This document shows, piece by piece, positions 1 to 5,080 of a stretch of 6,699 nt of DNA. The position numbers and the translations under genes are program-made. The stretch spans positions 1-6,699 of the forward strand of contig NZ_CAMFHL010000328.1 of the NCBI RefSeq assembly GCF_945952095.1. Reading direction: 5' to 3'. How positions within the stretch are numbered: the stretch's first letter is position 1; the number at the start of each line of letters is the position of its first letter. The notes beneath the pieces are model-generated. The model had not been told where the DNA came from and searched no databases. It saw only the letters and a program-made list of their open reading frames with translations. Source of the DNA: an uncultured Arsenicibacter sp. GTDB lineage: Bacteria; Bacteroidota; Bacteroidia; Cytophagales; Spirosomataceae.

Positions 1-482
1 GCGTAATACCAGGTGACGAAACCCAAGGTGACGAAACACCGGCGGCCGCAACTGAATTAAGCATTGATGGTCAGCAGGTTGATGTGACGGGTGATGGTCA
101 GCCGGACGGCGTAGCCATCGATGCAGATCATGACGGGGTTCTTGAAGGCATTGTCCTTGATACAAACCAGGATGGTATCGCTGATGCGTTGATTGTTGAT
201 AAGGATGAAGACGGAGTCACTGATGCAATTATGGTTGATACAAATGAGGACGGGACGTTTGAACAGGTATTGGTCGATGTAAATCATGACGGTGGAATGG
301 ATGTTGTCGGGGTTGATATGAATGCTGATGGTGCGTTTACAGAAGATGAATTTCAGCCGCTTGCTCAGGATGGTGATACGATAAACGAGGGTGCAAACCA
401 ACCTGAACCACTTCCGGATGAGGAGGGCAATGTTGCGCAGGAGGATTATGAAAATAACGGCGATGTTGATGAATGGGCCTGA
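1..482 (+). CDS. Acidic protein with seven tandem 13-residue Ca2+-loop-like repeats (3' end, 5' partial)
   Basis: The frame ending at the TGA at 480-482 is open to the left edge of the window (first full codon at 3), so this is the C-terminal part of a longer protein. A GTG at 84 lies inside the first repeat and is not a credible start. After a short acidic/Thr-rich stretch (GDETQGDETP) come seven back-to-back 13-residue units, codons 78-350. Each starts with a hydrophobic residue and a D-x-[DNT]-x-D-G loop: DVTGDG, DADHDG, DTNQDG, DKDEDG, DTNEDG, DVNHDG, DMNADG. Such loops resemble the calcium-binding loops of EF-hand, dockerin and thrombospondin type 3 repeats, so Ca2+ binding is likely but inferred. 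The tail is very acidic and ends in DEWA. Localisation cannot be judged because the N-terminus is missing. The gene overlaps the FHA gene start by up to 10 nt and is probably the upstream member of the kinase/phosphatase operon. No specific function is recognised. Confidence 0.85.
   Translation, partial: VIPGDETQGDETPAAATELSIDGQQVDVTGDGQPDGVAIDADHDGVLEGIVLDTNQDGIADALIVDKDEDGVTDAIMVDTNEDGTFEQVLVDVNHDGGMDVVGVDMNADGAFTEDEFQPLAQDGDTINEGANQPEPLPDEEGNVAQEDYENNGDVDEWA
11..37 (+). repeat. Short perfect direct repeat, 12 nt with 15-nt period
   Basis: AGGTGACGAAAC occurs at 11-22 and again at 26-37. In frame it encodes a doubled GDET motif. The left edge of the window cuts off anything further upstream, so these may be the last copies of a longer 5-residue repeat. 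Confidence 0.7.
78..350 (+). repeat. Seven tandem 39-nt coding repeats (13-residue Ca2+-loop units)
   Basis: Seven in-frame units start at 78, 117, 156, 195, 234, 273 and 312, each 39 nt with no spacer. The protein consensus is roughly [VIL]-D-x-[DNT]-x-D-G-x-x-[DE]-x-[VIL]-x. The units are strongly diverged at the DNA level while the acidic loop residues and hydrophobic positions are kept, which indicates an old array under protein-level selection rather than a recent DNA expansion. The seventh unit loses the pattern after its loop (AFTEDEF), marking the end of the array. Confidence 0.85.
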
Positions 483-1066
483 CCGATATGCAGGTAATCT
501 GTACAAACGGAAATTGCAAAGCCACGCTGCGACTGAAAACAGATACGCTTCCGGCGGGTAAACGGTTGCAGGTACGTTGTCCGAAATGTGGGACAATATC
601 CGGTGTGGTTATCCCTGCTGAACCGGTAAAATCAGCGCCGGTGGCCAATAAGACGCTGGTAATCAATCAGGAGTTATCGGAAACGCAGCGTAACCAGGCG
701 GTTGGCCGGCTTGACGTTGAGGTCCCTGCCGGACAGCCCCCGCAACTGCTTCAGCTGAAAGAGGGCCGAAATGTGCTCGGCCGGCAGTCGACGTCAAAAC
801 CGGCTGATATAATGATAAATACGCTGGATACGTATATGAGCCGCCGTCATGCCGTTATCGATGTATTCCGGAGACACGATGGCTGCTTTCAATACGTGGT
901 CAGCGACTGCGGCTCCAATAACGGTACGTTTATAAACGAAGTGCGTCGGTTAACGGAGCATGATCAGATATTTCTGAAAAACGGAGATTGTCTGCGGCTG
1001 GGTAAAACGAAACTGTATCTCAGAACGGGGGAGGTTGCTGACCTTTCCGAAACGCCGGTTGGCTGA
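473..1066 (+). CDS. Zinc-ribbon plus FHA domain protein (phosphothreonine reader)
   Basis: A predicted 197-residue soluble protein. Residues 7-45 carry two cysteine pairs, C10-x4-C15 and C36-x2-C39 (VRCPKCG), resembling the MJ0042-type zinc ribbon, though the first pair is wider than usual. A linker of about 45 residues follows, then an FHA domain at about 91-187. Its phosphopeptide-binding motifs are visible: GR (103-104), SRRH (123-126) and the NNGTFIN loop (149-155). FHA domains bind phosphothreonine peptides, so this is the likely reader for the kinase encoded three genes downstream. No signal peptide or membrane segment is seen, so it should be cytoplasmic. The start is uncertain: ATG 473 overlaps the previous gene by 10 nt, while ATG 488 (MQVICTNG) begins 5 nt after that gene's stop and fits the zinc ribbon equally well. 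Neither has a Shine-Dalgarno sequence. The phosphatase gene starts 11 nt after the stop. Confidence 0.9.
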   Translation: MGLTDMQVICTNGNCKATLRLKTDTLPAGKRLQVRCPKCGTISGVVIPAEPVKSAPVANKTLVINQELSETQRNQAVGRLDVEVPAGQPPQLLQLKEGRNVLGRQSTSKPADIMINTLDTYMSRRHAVIDVFRRHDGCFQYVVSDCGSNNGTFINEVRRLTEHDQIFLKNGDCLRLGKTKLYLRTGEVADLSETPVG

Positions 1067-1077
1067 ACCTTTCTCTC

Positions 1078-2121
1078 ATGCGGATAACAATTTTTCCGCC
1101 GGTAGCCATCAGCGAAACCGGCGGCAGGCAGAATAACGAAGATGCCGTTTATCCCTTACCGGGACTGGCTTCCGTTTCGGACCGGCTCTTCCTGGTTTGC
1201 GACGGGATGGGCGGATTGTCGGAAGGCGAACAGGCCAGTTCGCTGACGATATCCGCGATCCGTTCCTTTTTTGCCCAACATCCCGGCCCGGCTACCTTCC
1301 CGCTGGTATCGATGGCGGTTCAGGAGGCAGAAAAGGCACTGGAAGCCTACCTGCAGACATTGTCCGCACCGGGAAAAATGGGAACAACCCTGACGCTGCT
1401 GCATTTGCACCGGAACGGGGCAACCGTAGCCCATGTCGGTGACAGCCGGATTTATCATTGCCGGGGCAATAACATCCTGTACCGCTCGACGGATCATAAA
1501 CTGGTGGATGAATGGGTGAAGGAGGGTATACTAACCCCTGAACAGGCAATGGATCATCCGCAGCGAAACGTCATCACCCGGGCGATTCAGGGACGACCCA
1601 AGACGCCCGCCCTGGCTGAGGTAAGTATGCTGACGGATCTGCGTCCGGGTGACTATTTTTTTCTATGCTCGGATGGTATTCTTGAACAACTGACAGATGC
1701 TGCGCTGACCGGAATTTTGAGTGAGCAGGTATCTGATGAGGTAAAGATGCATACGATTAAGGCCGTTTGCGAAGGCCGGACCGCCGACAATTACTCGGCA
1801 TACCTGATTCATCTGCAGGCAGTTGACGCGGATGAAAGTCCTTTGTTAACCACTGACAGCCCGGCTGTCGTAAACCCGTTACCCGGGCAGGCTTCAGGAT
1901 CGGGCGTGGCCCCGACTACCGTATTAGCGGGCCAGCCAGCCAGGAATAAACCTGCCGGAATGTGGTTAAACCGCTTTGTCTGGCTGGCCGGTATGGTGAT
2001 CGCCTGTATCCTGACCTGGCAGATCAGTTCCTGGTTCCGGGATCGTAAACACCCTGTCATTAAACCATTCCGGCCCCCACAAACTGTTCCGGTACCGAAT
2101 CGTCCAACAAAATCCAACTAG
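1078..2121 (+). CDS. PP2C-family Ser/Thr protein phosphatase with C-terminal membrane anchor
   Basis: A 347-residue protein with a complete bacterial PP2C (PPM) catalytic domain at about 8-247. The metal-binding and signature motifs are all present: NNEDA (D22), VCDGMGG (D42-G43), GTTLTLL (102-108), VGDSRIY (120-126), NVITRAIQG (164-172), CSDG (D199) and DNY (D237). It should therefore be an active Mg2+/Mn2+-dependent phosphatase that removes phosphate from Ser/Thr residues. A Pro/Gly/Thr-rich linker (about 250-294) leads to one membrane helix (about 300-320) and a 27-residue basic, Pro-rich tail. With the catalytic domain in the cytoplasm, the tail would lie in the periplasm. It is the natural counterpart of the kinase two genes downstream. 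Its stop is separated from the next start by only 2 nt, suggesting translational coupling. Bacterial PP2C proteins are often soluble, so the anchor is worth noting. Confidence 0.95.
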   Translation: MRITIFPPVAISETGGRQNNEDAVYPLPGLASVSDRLFLVCDGMGGLSEGEQASSLTISAIRSFFAQHPGPATFPLVSMAVQEAEKALEAYLQTLSAPGKMGTTLTLLHLHRNGATVAHVGDSRIYHCRGNNILYRSTDHKLVDEWVKEGILTPEQAMDHPQRNVITRAIQGRPKTPALAEVSMLTDLRPGDYFFLCSDGILEQLTDAALTGILSEQVSDEVKMHTIKAVCEGRTADNYSAYLIHLQAVDADESPLLTTDSPAVVNPLPGQASGSGVAPTTVLAGQPARNKPAGMWLNRFVWLAGMVIACILTWQISSWFRDRKHPVIKPFRPPQTVPVPNRPTKSN

Positions 2122-2123
2122 CT

Positions 2124-2915
2124 ATGCTGCCAGATTCTACCAGACTCTTAGTTATCCTGATCCTGCTTTCTGTGTGTTCAGCTGCCCGGAGTTTCCCCCC
2201 GGATGATGCGAAAACCTACGTCGTTATTGCCGCCATCGCCGATTATAAGAACATGACGCCCGGCAACGGTGATCTGAACCTGACTGTCAATGATGCCCGA
2301 CGGGTGTATGATTTTTTTAAAAAAAGAGTACCCGCCAACCAAATGCGTTTCCTGATTAATCAGCAGGCAACCCGGGCGCAGATTTTAAAGCAGTTAGAGT
2401 ATCTGTACAGTTTTGCCCGCCCTCAGGACCGCGTCATCTTTTATTTTTCAGGACATGGCGCTCCAGGCATCTTTGTGCCTTACGACTTTGATAACAGCGA
2501 GGCCACCAGCCTGTTGCATGAGGATGTAAAAGCGACGTTTAAGCGGTGTCCGGCAAGGACCAAACTCTGCATTGCTGATGCCTGTCATTCGGGTTCAATA
2601 ACCAAAGCAAGGGGCCTCGGAAACCGCTCTGTGCTGAAGGGCAGTAAATCGGGTATTATGCTGCTGATGTCCTCCCGTGACAATGAAACCTCCATTGAAC
2701 TGCCCGAGCTGAAGCAAGGTTTATTCAGCTATTACCTCATTCAGGGCCTCGATGGAAAGGCCGACCCGAACCGCGATCACATTATTGATGCCAGAGAGCT
2801 TTTCAACTATCTGAGTAAAAATGTGGTGGCCCATGCCCGCCGGAAACAGCACAGCCAGCATCCGGTGGCCTACGGACGATTTGATAATTCTATGCCCATT
2901 GTAAATACCCGCTAA
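2124..2915 (+). CDS. Exported caspase-like protease (peptidase C14 family)
   Basis: A 263-residue protein with one caspase-like fold at about 31-258. The first catalytic block is YFSGHG (His111) and the second is ADACHSGS (Cys154), the expected His/Cys dyad of caspase/metacaspase-type cysteine peptidases, so activity is plausible. The N-terminus has a hydrophobic core (about 8-20) followed by A-A-R-S-F, resembling a signal peptide. Cys18 after L-S-V is a weak lipobox-like alternative, and an uncleaved anchor is also possible. The enzyme is therefore predicted to act in or facing the periplasm. No extra domain follows the protease. Residues about 160-190 after the Cys include KARGLGNRSVLKGSKS, a basic exposed-looking segment that could be a processing loop (inference). 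The gene lies 2 nt after the PP2C gene and 11 nt before the kinase gene. The substrate is unknown; metacaspase-like members of the clan usually cut after Arg or Lys, whereas true caspases cut after Asp. Confidence 0.9.
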   Translation: MLPDSTRLLVILILLSVCSAARSFPPDDAKTYVVIAAIADYKNMTPGNGDLNLTVNDARRVYDFFKKRVPANQMRFLINQQATRAQILKQLEYLYSFARPQDRVIFYFSGHGAPGIFVPYDFDNSEATSLLHEDVKATFKRCPARTKLCIADACHSGSITKARGLGNRSVLKGSKSGIMLLMSSRDNETSIELPELKQGLFSYYLIQGLDGKADPNRDHIIDARELFNYLSKNVVAHARRKQHSQHPVAYGRFDNSMPIVNTR

Positions 2916-2926
2916 TTTTCAGGATC

Positions 2927-4225
2927 ATGAACGGACAATTAACAACGCCGCCGGGAACAATACTCGACTATAAATTAGTACATGAACTCGGCAAAGGCGG
3001 GCAGGGTACAGTTTATTACGCCGAAAACGCCCAGGGGCAGCCGGCCGCCGTAAAAATTCTTAACGCCGAGTTTTCGCAGAATGCCGATTTGCGGCAACGA
3101 TTCATGCGGGAGGCGCAGATTATGGTGCAGCTCAGCCACCCGGGTATCGGTAAGGCCTATCATTTTTACCAGGACAGTGAACGGGTTGCGATTATTATGG
3201 AGTATCTGCAGGGCGAAGATCTGCAGGAAATGCTGAACCGCCACGGGGCGGTCATGCCTCAGAAAGCTATTGAATGGTTCCGGCAAATCCTGACGGCCTT
3301 TCAGTATGCGCACGATCGGGGTGTAGTGCACCGGGATATTAAACCGAGCAATATATTTCTTACGCGGAACGGGGCCGTTAAGGTGCTGGACTTTTCAATT
3401 GCCAAAATGATTGATCCGGAGGCCACCCAAATGAGCCTGACCGGCCCGATGATGACCCTGGGTACACCGTTGTACATGAGTCCCGAACAGATTACGTCGC
3501 CGCGCTCGGTAGATTACAGAGCCGATATTTATTCGTTAGGTGTATTGTTGTATACCCTCCTTGCCGGGCAGGCACCGTTCGGCAGTACGGAAGATTCACA
3601 TTTCAGCCTGCACCAGCAGATTGTCAGCACCCCGCTGCCACGGCTGGCCGGTATTCCTGATAAGCTGAACGCCATTATTGCCAGGGCTACCGCTAAAAAA
3701 CCGGAGCTCCGGTATACAGCGTGTTCAGCCTTTTTACTGGACCTGGAGCAGGTGTATTCACACGGTCCCGTCGTGACGGTTCAGCCGGGGGGCATCCGTA
3801 CAAATCCTGGCCCGGGCAGTAAACCGGTTCCTGCGGGGACGTCGGGAGAGTATTTTCCGCGGGTGCATATGTTATGGATATCGTTTCTGGCGCCGCCGGT
3901 TGGTGCGTGGCTGTTGAGCCGGAACTTCAGGGCGTTTGATTTCCCGGAACTGTCCCGTACCTGGCTGTATGTTGCCGCTGGCTGGGCGTTCAGCCTTCTG
4001 ATTCTGTTCTCAGTTTTTCACATTATCCTGCCGTCCGGTGTACAGCTGGTCCTGAACGGCGCCTTCCTTTACTATGTACACCAGACAATTGAAACCCACC
4101 TGAAGGGGAAAATGGAAAATGCCGGAACCTCCGGGCTGATGCCGGCGGGCGTCTGGAAAATAATTGGCTTGTGTCTGCTCTATTTTTTCGGATTAGGCTT
4201 TCTCATAGCACTTGATTTTTCCTGA
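2927..4225 (+). CDS. Hanks-type Ser/Thr protein kinase with C-terminal multi-pass membrane domain
   Basis: A 432-residue protein. The kinase domain spans about 14-275: glycine-rich loop GKGGQGTVYYA (22-32), catalytic Lys43 (AAVKIL), helix-C Glu62 (REAQ), catalytic loop HRDIKPSN (135-142, Asp137, Asn142), Mg2+ Asp155, activation segment with GTPLYMSPEQ (179-188), DIYSLGVLLY (200-209) and the late Arg262. The HRD arginine suggests activation by phosphorylation of the Thr/Ser-rich activation loop (T167, S170, T172, T177, T180). The usual DFG motif is DFS here (155-157). A Gly/Pro-rich linker (280-312) leads to about four hydrophobic segments (roughly 313-331, 346-368, 370-388, 410-429), so the kinase domain should face the cytoplasm. 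There is no extracellular PASTA-type sensor. The ATG lies 11 nt after the caspase stop. It is the last gene of the operon and the likely writer for the FHA reader and the PP2C eraser. Confidence 0.95.
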   Translation: MNGQLTTPPGTILDYKLVHELGKGGQGTVYYAENAQGQPAAVKILNAEFSQNADLRQRFMREAQIMVQLSHPGIGKAYHFYQDSERVAIIMEYLQGEDLQEMLNRHGAVMPQKAIEWFRQILTAFQYAHDRGVVHRDIKPSNIFLTRNGAVKVLDFSIAKMIDPEATQMSLTGPMMTLGTPLYMSPEQITSPRSVDYRADIYSLGVLLYTLLAGQAPFGSTEDSHFSLHQQIVSTPLPRLAGIPDKLNAIIARATAKKPELRYTACSAFLLDLEQVYSHGPVVTVQPGGIRTNPGPGSKPVPAGTSGEYFPRVHMLWISFLAPPVGAWLLSRNFRAFDFPELSRTWLYVAAGWAFSLLILFSVFHIILPSGVQLVLNGAFLYYVHQTIETHLKGKMENAGTSGLMPAGVWKIIGLCLLYFFGLGFLIALDFS

Positions 4226-4274
4226 GAGAAATTATACTGTCAGGCATATACCGTTGTGCGCTGAGGGTATCGGG

Positions 4275-4288
4275 CCGGATTAATCCGG
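4275..4288. repeat. 14-bp perfect palindrome
   Basis: CCGGATTAATCCGG is fully self-complementary and lies 50 nt after the kinase stop. It could be a dimeric regulator's binding site or a small 5-bp hairpin. No T-run follows, so it is not a standard intrinsic terminator. Confidence 0.55.
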
Positions 4289-4300
4289 ACTACGTATGGC

Positions 4301-4330
4301 ACAGGGACAATTATTTTTTATAATACCTGT
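4301..4330. repeat. Imperfect inverted repeat
   Basis: ACAGG (4301-4305) pairs with CCTGT (4326-4330), and inside it ATTAT (4310-4314) pairs with ATAAT (4320-4324) around a T-rich loop. It is followed by A8, not T, on the + strand, so it is not a + strand terminator. AT-rich chance pairing is possible. Confidence 0.35.
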
Positions 4331-4411
4331 AAAAAAAAGCACCCGGAAGGTGGTCAGCCTTAAGCAGAATTAAAAACGAGTTAAAGGCTTGTACTTCGAT
4401 TCACCGAAAAG

Positions 4412-4433
4412 ATAAACATGACATAGTGTTTAT
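4412..4433. repeat. 7-bp inverted repeat with 8-nt spacer
   Basis: ATAAACA (4412-4418) is the exact inverse complement of TGTTTAT (4427-4433). The spacing and symmetry would suit a regulator half-site pair or a small RNA hairpin. Its function is unknown. Confidence 0.4.
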
Positions 4434-4496
4434 TTGATCGCCGGAATTTTCCTTTCCAGATGAATTATTGCACTTTTTCTTTATCACCTAAGCTGT

Positions 4497-4531
4497 AAAA
4501 AAGGCACATCATGTTTAATGTGCCTTTTTTT
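4497..4531 (+). terminator. Strong rho-independent terminator, symmetrical (could act in both directions)
   Basis: The left arm AAAAAAGGCACAT (4497-4509) pairs perfectly with ATGTGCCTTTTTT (4518-4530) around an 8-nt loop, giving a 13-bp stem of which the core GGCACAT/ATGTGCC is 7 bp. A T7 run ends the structure (4525-4531). The A-run before the stem makes it usable on the - strand too, but no - strand gene converges here. It is the first convincing terminator after the kinase gene, 272 nt past its stop. Confidence 0.9.
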
Positions 4532-4560
4532 AATTTTTAAGCCCTGTTATTCATCACGGG

Positions 4561-4579
4561 TTACATACTTATGATGTAA
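4561..4579. repeat. 6-bp inverted repeat with 7-nt spacer upstream of the small membrane protein gene
   Basis: TTACAT (4561-4566) is the inverse complement of ATGTAA (4574-4579). It lies about 100 nt before the next start codon, in the expected promoter zone, so an operator is possible. The repeat is short enough to be chance. Confidence 0.3.
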
Positions 4580-4674
4580 ATGGGTTTTAATTTTTCTAAT
4601 GTTTTCTAATTTCTCTCTCATATCGTTTTAAAGTGGCATGACTTGATTTGTACATCCTGATACAGAAACAAGTT

Positions 4675-4965
4675 ATGAGACGCCGGTATTTTCCTTCGAT
4701 ATTACTTTATGCCTTCGGATTGGCACTGGCTCTTTCGCTGACGTATAATGGGTTCCTGCTCTACGAACAAAGCCGCCTGAAAAGTATGACCGAATATGGT
4801 CTGGGCAGTGCCGTTCCGCCGATCGATCCCATTAACTGGCAACAGCAGCTTTCAGACTGTGAGCATGCCAATCAGCTTAAGGACAGTCTGATCAGGCAGC
4901 TGGAGCAGGCACCCAACGCCCCCCCTCAGGTAGTAGACACGTCGCAGCACGCTGCCGCACGATAA
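4675..4965 (+). CDS. Small single-pass membrane protein of unknown function
   Basis: A 96-residue protein starting at ATG 4675 (MRRRYFPS). A TTG at 4648 in the same frame would add nine residues, but the ATG is preferred because the Arg cluster then forms a normal positively charged N-terminus. One hydrophobic segment (about residues 8-28, SILLYAFGLALALSLTYNG) is followed by a polar tail rich in Gln, Glu and Leu with a possible short amphipathic or coiled helix (about 59-81) and a Pro/Ala-rich end. By the positive-inside rule the N-terminus is cytoplasmic and the tail periplasmic. No cleavage site is obvious. I do not recognise a family. It follows the terminator and precedes the efflux adaptor by 115 nt, so it may be transcribed alone or lead the efflux operon. 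Codon use looks like its neighbours', supporting a real gene. Confidence 0.7.
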   Translation: MRRRYFPSILLYAFGLALALSLTYNGFLLYEQSRLKSMTEYGLGSAVPPIDPINWQQQLSDCEHANQLKDSLIRQLEQAPNAPPQVVDTSQHAAAR

Positions 4966-4992
4966 ACGCTGACCCTTCTAATCATTATCAAT

Positions 4993-5020
4993 CAGTCAGC
5001 AGGCACAATGCCGGTGACTG
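4993..5020 (+). other. Possible hairpin in the leader of the efflux operon
   Basis: CAGTCA (4993-4998) pairs with TGACTG (5015-5020) and GGCA (5002-5005) with TGCC (5009-5012), separated by a small internal loop (GCA against GG) with a CAA apical loop. No T-run follows, so it is not a standard terminator. It lies 60-90 nt before the adaptor start and could be a leader structure or an operator. Confidence 0.35.
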
Positions 5021-5080
5021 GCTTAAAACGGGAATACAACCTTTACGAATCAGAATCTCCTGTAAAAAAATCAGACTACC

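Larger units (their letters stand above)
4226..4674. other. Intergenic region between signalling and efflux blocks
   Basis: About 450 nt without a credible gene on either strand. It is AT-richer than the flanking genes and holds a strong intrinsic terminator and several short inverted repeats, listed separately. A tandem near-repeat TTTTCTAAT occurs at 4592-4600 and 4602-4610. No tRNA was seen. No full match to the Bacteroidota promoter (TTG about 19 nt before TAnnTTTG) could be found; TTGATTTG at 4643-4650 and TTTATTTG at 4429-4436 match seven of eight positions of the -7 element but lack a convincing -33 partner. Confidence 0.7.

Noticed and set aside
84..482. GTG at 84 as the start of the repeat protein
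   Set aside because: The same frame is open to the window edge and the GTG falls inside the first repeat, so the gene begins upstream of the window.
57..596. Long - strand open frame across the repeat region (179 codons)
   Set aside because: It is the mirror of the 39-nt repeats: period 39 is a multiple of three, so one antisense frame stays open across every unit. It has no start context, no recognisable domain, and overlaps two well-supported + strand genes.
473..4225. Identification of the operon as a type VI secretion regulator
   Set aside because: FHA, PP2C and kinase genes occur with some type VI systems, but no secretion component is in the window and the caspase-like gene does not belong to that set.
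4643..4650. TTGATTTG as a Bacteroidota -7 promoter element
   Set aside because: It misses one position of TAnnTTTG and has no TTG at the expected distance upstream, so it was not called as a promoter.
4648..4674. TTG start giving nine extra residues for the small membrane protein
   Set aside because: The ATG at 4675 leaves a normal MRRR-type N-terminus. The extra residues add no motif.
4226..4674. tRNA, riboswitch or CRISPR in the intergenic region
   Set aside because: No cloverleaf-like pattern, known riboswitch core or regularly spaced repeats could be found by eye; the inverted repeats are short and differ from each other.
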